Part shown: positions 8,077 through 15,509 of the stretch, one piece after another | Numbering within the stretch: position 1 is the stretch's first letter | Layout of the letters: each line of letters begins with the position of its first letter | Assembly: GCA_904394705.1 (NCBI GenBank) | Contig: CAJFNJ010000038.1 | Location: 45,866 to 109,865 of the forward strand | Direction: 5' to 3' | DNA length: 64,000 nt | DNA from: Avimicrobium caecorum | GTDB taxonomy: Bacteria > Bacillota > Clostridia > Oscillospirales > Ruminococcaceae | Translations under genes and position numbers: made by a program | The notes under the pieces: generated by a model | What the model was told of the DNA's origin: nothing | Seen by the model: the letters and a program-made list of their open reading frames with translations, nothing else | Database searches by the model: none

Positions 8077-9858
8077 ATGGCAGATACAATGCAGGGTCTC
8101 AAGCGTACCCATTACTGCGGGGAAGTGACTGAGGCCGCCATTGGCAGTGAAGTGGTAGTGTCCGGCTGGGTACAGCGGGCACGCAACCTGGGAAATCTGA
8201 TCTTTATTGACCTGCGGGACCGCAGCGGTGTGGTTCAGCTGGCCTTCGGCGACAAGACCGACCGTGCCATCTTTGAGAAGGCAGCCGGTGTCCGGGGCGA
8301 ATATGTCCTCATGGCGAAGGGTGTTCTGCGCCGCCGTGAATCGGTGAACAAGGAGATCAAGACCGGTGAGGTGGAGATCGAAGTGACCGATCTTCGGGTA
8401 CTGGCAAAGAGCGAGACCCCGCCTTTCGAGATCGTGGACAACACCAATGTCAAGGAGGAACTGCGCCTCAAGTACCGCTATCTGGACCTGCGCCGCAGCC
8501 CCATGCAGCAGGCTCTGATGGCCCGTCACCGCATTGTCAAGATCGCCCGTGACTACTTCGACAAGAACGGTTTTGTGGAGATCGAAACCCCGGTGCTCAT
8601 CAAGTCCACCCCCGAAGGCGCCCGTGACTATCTGGTGCCCTCCCGTGTACACCCCGGCGAGTTCTATGCTCTGCCCCAGTCGCCCCAGCTCTACAAGCAG
8701 CTGCTGATGCTCTCGGGCTATGACCGCTATATGCAGGTTGCCCGCTGCTTCCGTGATGAGGACCTCCGGGCCGACCGTCAGCCGGAATTCACCCAGATCG
8801 ACATCGAGATGTCCTTTGTGGACGAAGAAGATGTTATGACCATGAACGAAGGCTTCATCAAGAAGGTATTCCATGAGGTACTGGGTGTGGAGGTACAGAC
8901 TCCCTTCCGCCGGATGCCTTACGATGAGGCAATGAGCCGTTACGGTGTGGACAAGCCGGATACCCGGTTCGGTCTGGAGCTGTGCGACCTCACCGACCTT
9001 CTGAAGAACACCGAATTCAAGGTATTTGCCGGCGCCACTGCCGAGGGTTACAGCGTCCGCGGTATCAATGTCAAGGGCGCTGCCGCCACTCTGACCCGTA
9101 AGGAGATCGACAAGCTCACCGACTTTGTCAAGACCTACCGTGCCAAGGGTCTGGCCTTCACCCGGTTCACCGCTGACGGTGTATCCTCTTCCTTCGAGAA
9201 GTTCCTCACCGAGGACGAGGTCAAGGCTATTCATGAGCGTATGGGCGCCGAGGAAGGCGACGTGCTGCTCATCGTGGCAGACAAGAACAAGGTGGTATTC
9301 GACAGCCTGGGCGCTCTGCGCAACCATCTGGCTAAGATGCTGCACCTCTATGAGGAAGGCACCTTCGACTTCCTGTGGGTAACCGACTTCCCGCTGTTCG
9401 AATATGACGAGGAGGAAGGCCGCTGGGTAGCCATGCACCATCCCTTCACCTCGCCCAAGCTCAGCGATGTGGACAAGTTGCTGAGCGATCCCGGTCACAC
9501 CTATGCCCGTGCCTATGATATTGTCCTCAATGGCGTAGAGCTGGGCGGCGGTTCCATCCGGATCAGCGACCCCGAGATCCAGCAGAAGATGTTCGAAGCC
9601 ATCGGCCTCACCGATGAGCAGGCCCAGGAGCGGTTCGGCTTCCTGCTGAACGCCTTCAAGTACGGCGTACCGCCGCATGGTGGTATGGCTTACGGTCTGG
9701 ACCGTCTGGTAATGCTCATGCTGGGCAAGGATTCCATCAAGGAAGTGATTGCCTTCCCGAAGGTACAGAACGCCAGCGACCTGATGACCGACTGCCCGTC
9801 GCCGGTGGATCAGAAGGATCTGGATGTACTGCATATCCGGGTTCAGGACGACAAGTAA
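8077..9858 (+). CDS. aspS: Aspartyl-tRNA synthetase
   Basis: A 593-residue bacterial-type class II synthetase for tRNA-Asp (possibly also tRNA-Asn). An N-terminal OB-fold anticodon domain (VVVSGWVQRARNLG, FIDLRDRSG) is followed by the catalytic domain with FRDEDLRADRQPEFTQ and the C-terminal GLDRLVMLMLG motif 3. The GAD insertion characteristic of bacterial AspRS lies between about residues 290 and 410. ATG 8077 follows AGAGGAG. It is likely co-transcribed with hisS and therefore under the same T-box. A clear terminator follows. Confidence 0.97.
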   Translation: MADTMQGLKRTHYCGEVTEAAIGSEVVVSGWVQRARNLGNLIFIDLRDRSGVVQLAFGDKTDRAIFEKAAGVRGEYVLMAKGVLRRRESVNKEIKTGEVEIEVTDLRVLAKSETPPFEIVDNTNVKEELRLKYRYLDLRRSPMQQALMARHRIVKIARDYFDKNGFVEIETPVLIKSTPEGARDYLVPSRVHPGEFYALPQSPQLYKQLLMLSGYDRYMQVARCFRDEDLRADRQPEFTQIDIEMSFVDEEDVMTMNEGFIKKVFHEVLGVEVQTPFRRMPYDEAMSRYGVDKPDTRFGLELCDLTDLLKNTEFKVFAGATAEGYSVRGINVKGAAATLTRKEIDKLTDFVKTYRAKGLAFTRFTADGVSSSFEKFLTEDEVKAIHERMGAEEGDVLLIVADKNKVVFDSLGALRNHLAKMLHLYEEGTFDFLWVTDFPLFEYDEEEGRWVAMHHPFTSPKLSDVDKLLSDPGHTYARAYDIVLNGVELGGGSIRISDPEIQQKMFEAIGLTDEQAQERFGFLLNAFKYGVPPHGGMAYGLDRLVMLMLGKDSIKEVIAFPKVQNASDLMTDCPSPVDQKDLDVLHIRVQDDK

Positions 9859-9876
9859 AATATCCCCGTTTTCTCA

Positions 9877-9907
9877 GCCCTCTGCCAGACCCGGCAGGGG
9901 GCTTTTT
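9877..9907 (+). terminator. Terminator of hisS-aspS
   Basis: Arms ending CTCTGCC and CGGCAG around a short loop form a GC-rich stem, followed by five T. Confidence 0.85.
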
Positions 9908-9951
9908 GTATCTGTCCGGCGGGGAGAGGGAGCAGGGTGCCCGCCTGCAAT

Positions 9952-9984
9952 AAAAAGCCGCCGGGAAGAACCCGACGGTTTTTT
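9952..9984 (-). terminator. Terminator of the minus-strand RNA, bidirectional in sequence
   Basis: Arms at 9958-9965 and 9971-9978 (7 pairs, one mismatch) with loop AAGAA have T tracts on both strands. aspS already has a terminator upstream, so this one best serves the minus-strand transcript that starts near 10132. Confidence 0.75.
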
Positions 9985-10132
9985 GTATCATCAGCCCGGA
10001 GCCGCAGGTGGGGATTAAGGACTGAATTGAAAAAGGTAATCTTGACTTGTACGACTGTGATTTGCTGAACAAGATAAATCCCTCCTGAATGCAGATTCCA
10101 AAATTATATCGCTAAAGATGTATCGCATGCTA
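9957..10132 (-). ncRNA. Candidate structured RNA, unknown family
   Basis: A minus-strand transcript of about 176 nt is bounded by a consensus promoter (10139-10167) and an intrinsic terminator. Three nested long-range pairings can be drawn (plus-strand coordinates): 10111-10120 with 9989-9995, 10077-10086 with 10006-10016, and 10070-10076 with 10037-10044. A TTG frame starting at 10072 has an SD-like AGGAGGG, but that sequence is one arm of the second stem and the frame encodes nothing recognisable. I cannot name a family. It is antisense to no gene, as it lies between aspS and the methyltransferase. Confidence 0.6.
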
Positions 10133-10138
10133 TATATT

Positions 10139-10167
10139 ATTTTAGAACGGGATTTCCGGTCTGTCAA
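10139..10167 (-). promoter_or_regulatory. Consensus promoter of the minus-strand RNA
   Basis: On the minus strand TTGACA (10167-10162), a 17-bp spacer and TAAAAT (10144-10139). No protein gene follows it on that strand. Confidence 0.85.
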
Positions 10168-10199
10168 TCACTTTTTGAAACAAAATCCGGCGGACGCAC

Positions 10200-10236
10200 A
10201 AAAAATCCCCTCCGCAGCAAGCGGAGGGGAGAGATT
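10200..10236 (-). terminator. Terminator of the methyltransferase gene
   Basis: CCCCTCCGC and GCGGAGGGG surround the loop AGCAA; on the minus strand the stem is followed by six T. Confidence 0.85.
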
Positions 10237-11397
10237 TTATTCAGCACGTTCCGGAATCCGTCCGATGCGCACCAGTTCTTCCTCGAGGTAGGGACGGATC
10301 TGCCAGTCCTTGGCGAAGGCCAGGTATTCCTGGTACTTCTGCCGGTCCGGACGACCATTGCGCACCGCCTTGATGAGGATATTTTTCGGGGTGTGTTCCA
10401 GGGAGATGAACTCCATGATGTTCACATCATAGCCGCAGGCTTCCAGGAGCTGTCCGCGGATGCTGTCGGTGAGCAGTGCCGAGAACCGCTCCTTGATGAT
10501 GCCATGCTTGAGCATCACCTTCATGCGGTCATTCTTGATCTTGGGAAACAGCTCATGCTGGCAGCAGGGAACAGTGAGCAGGATACGGCAGTCCCAGCCG
10601 ATGGCCTGGACAATGGCGGCATCGGTTGCCACGTCGCAGGCGTGCAGAGTGACCACCATATCAATGGGCTCGCCGGATACATAGCTCTGAATGTCGCCGG
10701 TGAGGAAGGAAAGGCCGTCATAGCCCAGATCCCGGGCCACCTGTTCACAGAAGCGGATGACATCGTCCTTGAGGTCCAGACCGATGATCTTGACATTGAG
10801 CCCCAGCTGCCGCACCAGATAGTAATACAGTCCGAAGGTGAGATAGCTCTTGCCGCAGCCGAAGTCCACGATGTGGATGCGCCGGTCCTTGGGCAGGCTG
10901 TCCACGCAGCCGGCTACCAGCTCCAGATATTTGTTGATCTGCCGGAACTTGTCATAGTGGGCTTTGAGTACATGTCCGTCGGCATTCATCACGCCGAGAT
11001 GGATCAGGAAATCACAGGGCTCCCCATCGGGAATGGCATAGGCCTTCTGCTTGTTGTGAGAGAGGTTCTGTTCTCCGGCCTTGGTAGGCGGCTGGGTCTT
11101 GATCTTCAGCCGGCTGAAACAGGTCATGTGGTAGTCGTGTTCGGTGGTGTGCAGAATGCACTGGCAGAAGGTGTTCTCCAGCAGTCCGGCAACGGCCTCA
11201 GCTGCTTCAGGCGCTGAGAGGTTTTCATGCAGTACCTTCTTGTCATAGACATAGGTCAGCTGGAAGGTGAGTTCCCCGCCCTGCAGGAATGGACGGATCT
11301 GCACTTTTTTGTAGGGAGCAGTGCTGGTCTTTTTGAGCTGGGTCAGGGTGGCGAACACAAAACGCTCGTCAAAAAACGGCTGAAGCCGGGTGAGCAT
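10237..11397 (-). CDS. SAM-dependent methyltransferase, Methyltransf_32-like
   Basis: A 386-residue protein. The N-terminal 130 residues form a domain I cannot name. The C-terminal half is a class I methyltransferase with motif I HIVDFGCGKSYLT, an acidic loop GLDLKDD and PCCQHE. The latter is typical of the PF13679 group (METTL25-like), some members of which modify RNA; the substrate here is unknown. The ATG at 11397 follows AGGAGG. It is transcribed alone, divergently from rubrerythrin. Ends in its own terminator. Confidence 0.85.
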   Translation of the reverse strand: MLTRLQPFFDERFVFATLTQLKKTSTAPYKKVQIRPFLQGGELTFQLTYVYDKKVLHENLSAPEAAEAVAGLLENTFCQCILHTTEHDYHMTCFSRLKIKTQPPTKAGEQNLSHNKQKAYAIPDGEPCDFLIHLGVMNADGHVLKAHYDKFRQINKYLELVAGCVDSLPKDRRIHIVDFGCGKSYLTFGLYYYLVRQLGLNVKIIGLDLKDDVIRFCEQVARDLGYDGLSFLTGDIQSYVSGEPIDMVVTLHACDVATDAAIVQAIGWDCRILLTVPCCQHELFPKIKNDRMKVMLKHGIIKERFSALLTDSIRGQLLEACGYDVNIMEFISLEHTPKNILIKAVRNGRPDRQKYQEYLAFAKDWQIRPYLEEELVRIGRIPERAE

Positions 11398-11559
11398 AAA
11401 TCAATCTCCTCCTGTCAGATGGGACAAAAAACAGTAGTTGGAACAGCGGACAGAACCGCCGGAAAATCCAGTGTGCTGAGGGTATTATAGCATAAAATGA
11501 ACCGTTTGTCCCAAACATGTGAAACTTCCGTTAACATGAAAATATTTTGTGGGAATCTG

Positions 11560-11588
11560 TTGACAAGAAATGCCCTTGATGCTATACT
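11560..11588 (+). promoter_or_regulatory. Consensus promoter of rubrerythrin
   Basis: Perfect TTGACA at 11560-11565, 17-bp spacer, TATACT at 11583-11588. The Fur-family palindrome begins 15 bp after the -10 box. Confidence 0.85.
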
Positions 11589-11602
11589 GTAAGTATATTA
11601 AT

Positions 11603-11621
11603 AATAATGATTATCATTATT
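11603..11621 (+). promoter_or_regulatory. Fur/PerR-type operator over the rubrerythrin start region
   Basis: AATAATGAT-T-ATCATTATT is a perfect 9-1-9 inverted repeat close to the classical Fur box and related to the PerR box. It covers the early transcribed region, where binding would block initiation or clearance. Rubrerythrin is a known PerR target in clostridia; which Fur-family protein binds here is inferred. Confidence 0.75.
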
Positions 11622-11640
11622 GGAAAAGGGGTATTGAACT

Positions 11641-12183
11641 ATGGAATTCAAGGGTAGCAAGACCGAAAAGAACCTGTGGGAAGCTTTCGCTGGTGAGAGC
11701 CAGGCTCGCAATAAGTACACCTACTTCGCGTCCAAGGCAAGAGCTGAGGGCTTCAATCAGATCGCAGCCATCTTCGAAGAGACTGCCGGCAACGAGAAGG
11801 AGCATGCCAAGATCTGGTTCAAGCTGGCTACTGAGGAGAAGGGCATCGGCACCACTGCTGAGAACCTGAAGGCCGCTGCTGCTGGTGAGAACTACGAGTG
11901 GACCGACATGTATGCCAAGTTCGCTGCTGAGGCTAAGGAAGAGGGCTTCACCAAGATTGCTTTCCTGTTTGAGCAGGTTGGTCTGATCGAGAAGGAGCAT
12001 GAGGCTCGTTACCTCAAGCTGCTGGCTAATGTAGAGAAGGGCGAAGTATTTGCCAAGAGCGAGAAGGTTGTATGGCAGTGCTCCAACTGCGGCTATATCC
12101 ACGAGGGCGAGAAGGCTCCCGAGGTTTGCCCCGTATGTGCACATCCCAAGGCATTCTTCCAGATCCACGCAACCAACTATTAA
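11641..12183 (+). CDS. rbr: Rubrerythrin
   Basis: A 180-residue cytosolic peroxidase of anaerobes that reduces hydrogen peroxide with electrons from NAD(P)H via rubredoxin-like partners. The N-terminal four-helix ferritin-like domain has the diiron ligands in EAFAGESQAR, NEKEHAK and IEKEHEAR. The C-terminal rubredoxin domain has CSNCGY and CPVCAHP. Length is typical. It is a single-gene unit with a near-consensus promoter, a Fur-family operator and a strong terminator, and it uses the most frequent codons, which suggests high expression under peroxide or iron stress. Confidence 0.97.
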   Translation: MEFKGSKTEKNLWEAFAGESQARNKYTYFASKARAEGFNQIAAIFEETAGNEKEHAKIWFKLATEEKGIGTTAENLKAAAAGENYEWTDMYAKFAAEAKEEGFTKIAFLFEQVGLIEKEHEARYLKLLANVEKGEVFAKSEKVVWQCSNCGYIHEGEKAPEVCPVCAHPKAFFQIHATNY

Positions 12184-12206
12184 TCGATCTTTTTCCCATC
12201 GATTCA

Positions 12207-12239
12207 AAAAAGGACAGGCTTTCGGGCCTGTCCTTTTTC
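12207..12239 (+). terminator. Terminator of rubrerythrin
   Basis: AGGACAGGC pairs with GCCTGTCCT across a short loop, with A and T tracts on either side. Confidence 0.9.
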
Positions 12240-12280
12240 TATACAGAAATCCCGCTGGACTAAAGCTGTTTCAGCAGAAT

Positions 12281-12306
12281 GCTCCCGCCTCTGCCAGAGG
12301 GGGAGC
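12281..12306. repeat. Palindromic element in a gene-free stretch
   Basis: GCTCCC-G-CCTCTG pairs with CAGAGG-GGGAGC around a single C. The region 12240-12507 holds this and a GGCGGAAGTGACCGCC-type hairpin but no gene I can support. A related CTCCCTC/GAGGGAG palindrome occurs at 34707-34725, so both may belong to a dispersed intergenic family. Confidence 0.5.
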
Positions 12307-12507
12307 TGCCCGGTGATAGACCATTTCGGCGGAAGTGACCGCCGCTATCCAGATCGGGCTGTCTGGCGCACATTGCCCACAAAAATCCTCCCGGTCTGCG
12401 GGACCACAGGACGATGCGGAAATCAGAGAAGTGAGGCGAGTAACCGCCTGCGCTGTCTGGGGTGTTCGTTTTTACAGGTGTGCCTGCCACATGCGGTTTT
12501 CCGCACT

Positions 12508-12542
12508 AAAAAATCCCCCGGCGGGAAATCCGGGGGATTTTT
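12508..12542 (-). terminator. Terminator of the ECF S-component gene
   Basis: ATCCCCCGG and CCGGGGGAT pair around an 8-nt loop; T tracts follow on the minus strand. Confidence 0.85.
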
Positions 12543-12543
12543 A

Positions 12544-13089
12544 TCAGGCATTTGCGGTGAGATGGGTCTTTTCCAGAGCCATCACAACCGGCGGGATCAG
12601 CACCAGCTGAATGATGATGCCGGGCAGAGCGGTGACAAATGCGGCAGTGAGGAATGCCTGCAGGGTATAGGCCTTGCCAGCCATACCCATAGCGGCAGTC
12701 ATTGCCAGCCCATTGGCAGCACGGCCAGCCAGCATGGCGATGATCAGAGCTGCATAGGTGCGCTTGCGATTCATGCGGCAGCCGAGTGCCTTATAGGCCA
12801 CACCGGATACCAGGCCATACACAGCCAGTTCCACGATCATGCAGACACCGGTGGGGAAGAGCGGGGGCATTCCATTGATGAGAATGGAAAGGGAAACAGT
12901 GAGGGCTCCAGCAATGGCACCGTAAAAACCACCCACAGTCATGCCGCAGATGAGGACGGGAATGTGCATGGGAAGAATGATGCTTCCCGCGTTGGGAATC
13001 ATGTGGAAAGCCTGGGGCAGCACAACTCCGATGGCGGTGAACAGCGCAGCCATCACCAGGTTTTTGACACGGATGTTCTGTGATGTCAT
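12544..13089 (-). CDS. ECF transporter S component, substrate unknown
   Basis: A 181-residue integral membrane protein with about six hydrophobic helices. The pattern MHIPVLICGM, GAIAGALTVSLS and GMPPLFP is typical of the PF12822 (DUF3816) vitamin-binding S components of ECF transporters, which dock to a shared EcfT/EcfA module elsewhere. The ATG at 13089 is chosen for its AGGAGG at ideal spacing; the frame extends upstream without support. No energising module or vitamin gene is adjacent, so substrate cannot be inferred. Transcribed alone. Confidence 0.85.
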   Translation of the reverse strand: MTSQNIRVKNLVMAALFTAIGVVLPQAFHMIPNAGSIILPMHIPVLICGMTVGGFYGAIAGALTVSLSILINGMPPLFPTGVCMIVELAVYGLVSGVAYKALGCRMNRKRTYAALIIAMLAGRAANGLAMTAAMGMAGKAYTLQAFLTAAFVTALPGIIIQLVLIPPVVMALEKTHLTANA

Positions 13090-13184
13090 AATGTTCCTCC
13101 TGTGAAGTTTCTGTGGTAAATTATACCGCATTTCAGCGTCTGCTGTCAAATCCCGGCGATTGTTCCCAGCCCCGCCGGAGCATA

Positions 13185-13215
13185 TAAAAAAGCCCGGAAG
13201 TTTTCCGGGCTTTTT
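13185..13215. terminator. Bidirectional terminator
   Basis: AGCCCGGAA and TTCCGGGCT flank a short loop with A6 and T5 tracts. It serves the AbgB-like gene on the minus strand. Confidence 0.85.
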
Positions 13216-13237
13216 GACTGTGGATCACAGCACTGGA

Positions 13238-14644
13238 TCAATCGTAGTAAGGCATCATGTCATCGGGGATGGGGGTGTAGGTGGCGCCATCCAGGTCGGC
13301 CTTCAGCTCTTCCTTGGCCTTTTCAATGACATCCTTCTTGTCGGTGAACAGGTCATAGCCGGTGAGTGCCATAGCTTCGCCGGCACGGATCATGCCCTTG
13401 GTACCAACCGAAGTACCATAGCAGGAACAGGACTGCCAGGTGTGAGCCGATACGGGAATGGGAGCACAGGCTGTGGTGAACTGGGCAGTGGGGGTGATGT
13501 AGCTGACATCGCCCACATCGGTGCTGCCGCCGCCGCACTGGCTCTTGTCACCGTACAGAACCGGCTTCATGCGCATGCCATGCTCCAGTTCCGCCGGGCT
13601 GAATCCGTACTGCTTGCAGGCAGCCGCGATGGCTTCGGGAGCATAGGTGGCAACCATGTCGTCCATGAACTTCTTCTCCTCGTCGGTGAACTCGGTGGGA
13701 GTTACCTGGCAGAGGTTCTCATACATAATTTCGTTCATGGTGTAGTTAGGCATCATGTTGTGCATGACACTCTTGACCGAGTAGGTCATGGTGGTTTCGG
13801 TCATGTGGGCAGCGCCTTCCGCGCAGAGGATCAGGCGGCGGACAATATCCTGCATCTGATCCATCTTGGGAGCGCGTACCGAGTACCGTACCGCAGCGGT
13901 AGCGGGCACAATGTTGGGAGCCATACCGCCGTCGATGATGATATAGTGCATCCGGCCGCCGTCGATGATGTGTTCACGCAGGTAGTTGCAGCCCACGTTC
14001 ATCAGTTCTACGGCATCCAGGGCGCTGCGGCCCAGCCACGGAGCGCCGCCGGCATGAGCGGGGATACCCTTGAAGTAAAATTCCATCAGTGTATAGGCAT
14101 TGTTGCTGCCGCCGCTGACTGCGTCCTGGTTGCCCGGATGGTAGGTCAGGCAGCAATCCAGGTCGTTGAAGACGCCAGCTCTTGCCATATAGGACTTACC
14201 GGACAGGTTCTCCTCTGCCGGACAGGCATAGAAGCGCAGGGTACCGGGGAGATTTTCCTCCTTCATGGTATCCATCAGAGCGGCGAATGCCAGTACACCG
14301 GCTGTACCCAGCAGGTTATGACCGCAGGCGTGACCATAAGCACCCGGCTCCAGCGGGTCCTGAACAGTCAGGCCGGCCTTCTGGCTCAGACCGGGCAGAG
14401 CATCGAACTCACCCAGAATACCGATGATCGGCTTGCCGCTGCCATACTCAGCGATGAAAGCAGTTTCAACCACATCCACCGGTGAAGTGATCTTAGCTCC
14501 CATATTCTTCAGATAATCCTGCTGCAGCTTGGTGGCATTGAACTCACGGAAGCCGGCCTCCGGCTTTGCCCAGATGTCCAGAGCCATCTTTTCCAGAGCT
14601 TCTCTGTGCTTGGCAATATTTGCCTTGATATTCTGCTTGCCCAT
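13238..14644 (-). CDS. M20-family amidohydrolase, AbgB-like (1)
   Basis: A 468-residue metal-dependent hydrolase resembling the B subunit of p-aminobenzoyl-glutamate hydrolase. Metal-site signatures are visible: GEFDALPGL, YGHACGHNLLG, PAEENLSGK, and a late GGGSTDVGDVSY with the dinuclear-site Asp. The lid or dimerisation domain lies at about 200-320 (FKGIPAHAGGAPWLGRSALDAVEL). It is a paralog of the gene at 17064, facing the opposite way across the GltS symporter. No AbgA partner is present, as is usual for this subgroup in Firmicutes. Substrate is inferred to be an N-acyl or aminobenzoyl amino acid. Confidence 0.88.
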   Translation of the reverse strand: MGKQNIKANIAKHREALEKMALDIWAKPEAGFREFNATKLQQDYLKNMGAKITSPVDVVETAFIAEYGSGKPIIGILGEFDALPGLSQKAGLTVQDPLEPGAYGHACGHNLLGTAGVLAFAALMDTMKEENLPGTLRFYACPAEENLSGKSYMARAGVFNDLDCCLTYHPGNQDAVSGGSNNAYTLMEFYFKGIPAHAGGAPWLGRSALDAVELMNVGCNYLREHIIDGGRMHYIIIDGGMAPNIVPATAAVRYSVRAPKMDQMQDIVRRLILCAEGAAHMTETTMTYSVKSVMHNMMPNYTMNEIMYENLCQVTPTEFTDEEKKFMDDMVATYAPEAIAAACKQYGFSPAELEHGMRMKPVLYGDKSQCGGGSTDVGDVSYITPTAQFTTACAPIPVSAHTWQSCSCYGTSVGTKGMIRAGEAMALTGYDLFTDKKDVIEKAKEELKADLDGATYTPIPDDMMPYYD

Positions 14645-14684
14645 GATACTGATCTCCTTTCACTACTTGGTTTGATTGAATAAC

Positions 14685-14713
14685 ATTATATACCACCATG
14701 AATGTTCCTGCAA
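14685..14713 (-). promoter_or_regulatory. Promoter of the first AbgB-like gene
   Basis: On the minus strand TTGCAG, a 17-bp spacer and a perfect TATAAT (14690-14685). Confidence 0.75.
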
Positions 14714-15075
14714 GGGATATTTCATTTTTGGCACTATAAATAGCCGAAATGTCTAATTTTATGCGGCTCCTTTTAGAGGAAATTGCGCTGACAGGACACA
14801 GTTGTTCTTTAACTGAACACAAATCCGGGCAAGACACTCAGGCCGGTTTTGATGGGAAAAAGGGGTGTTCTGTAAATTTTGTAAAAAATCACTGCATTTG
14901 CCGGTGGATTTCCAAGTCAAACAAGCTAAATCTACAAAGGGGTCCGGAATTTCATCATGGTGAATCGATAAAGTGAACAACAGAGCGTTCGCACAATTTG
15001 AATAAACTGTAAATTTTACACAACGGTGAAATGTGCGGCGGTTCACCTTGCGAAAGGCGGCGGAAAATTTCAGTC
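14714..15075. other. Gene-free AT-rich stretch
   Basis: I find no gene with a ribosome site on either strand. Two similar runs, CTGTAAATTTTGTA near 14870 and CTGTAAATTTTACA near 15008, may be regulatory sites for the symporter gene but this is unsupported. Confidence 0.4.
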
Positions 15076-15103
15076 TTGCAAAGCGAAGCAAAGTGTGTAT
15101 AAT
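15076..15103 (+). promoter_or_regulatory. Promoter of the gltS leader
   Basis: TTGCAA at 15076-15081, 16-bp spacer, perfect TATAAT at 15098-15103. It predicts a 400-nt leader before the symporter. Confidence 0.75.
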
Positions 15104-15182
15104 AAAACATAAACCAGCCGCCGGTGCAAAAAGGCGGCAGCGGTCTATCCAAAAAGCAAAAGCCAGAAGGAGGTTTTCACTC

Positions 15183-15326
15183 ATGCTTAGCGACCGATCT
15201 TTTGATTTCGTACGGAATAATGCAAATCGACAGCAGGGCCAGCAGTCCTGCCAGTTTGTGCTGCCTGAACAGCAGCCGCAGCGACAGCAGCGGACCGAAC
15301 GAAATCAGAATAAGGCGCTGGCTTAA
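15183..15326 (+). CDS. Possible 47-residue Gln/Arg-rich small protein in the gltS leader
   Basis: The ATG at 15183 has AAGGAGG nine bases upstream, an excellent ribosome site behind a good promoter. The product is hydrophilic and low-complexity (runs such as RQQGQQ and QQPQRQQR) with one Cys. I know no homolog. Against it, CGA codons, which neighbours avoid, occur four times. The opposite strand has a Leu-rich frame with more typical codons but a poor ribosome site. It could be a leader peptide coupled to the terminator at 15454, or untranslated RNA. Confidence 0.4.
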   Translation: MLSDRSFDFVRNNANRQQGQQSCQFVLPEQQPQRQQRTERNQNKALA

Positions 15327-15453
15327 GCGAAAACGCCTTGCTGCAAGGGAATTGGCAGGGGCGGATAAAAGATGAGGGCCAGCGGGCTCAAGTCTTTGAA
15401 ACGCCATGTGAATCCCAAGGCAGCTTTATAGCAAATCTATAAACTGTTGTGTA

Positions 15454-15488
15454 GGGACTGTGCGATGCAAAGCACAGTCCCATTTTTT
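15454..15488 (+). terminator. Terminator within the gltS leader
   Basis: A perfect 10-bp stem (GGGACTGTGC with GCACAGTCCC) is followed by ATTTTTT, 22 bp before the symporter start. No promoter lies between, so gltS expression must pass this terminator. Confidence 0.85.
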
Positions 15489-15509
15489 GTTATTTTGGAG
15501 GAAATTATC

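Noticed and set aside
9737..10072. Minus-strand gene of 111 residues with TTG start and AGGAGGG
   Set aside because: It runs antisense into aspS, its ribosome site is an arm of a long stem, and a terminator cuts it after about 30 codons.
12313..13083. Long plus-strand frame of 256 residues
   Set aside because: It is antisense to the ECF S-component gene, with His/Gly-rich composition typical of a shadow frame.
15177..15407. Minus-strand Leu-rich hydrophobic frame of 76 residues
   Set aside because: No good ribosome site or promoter; it may only mirror the CAG-rich plus strand. It could be a decayed membrane-protein end, but this cannot be supported.
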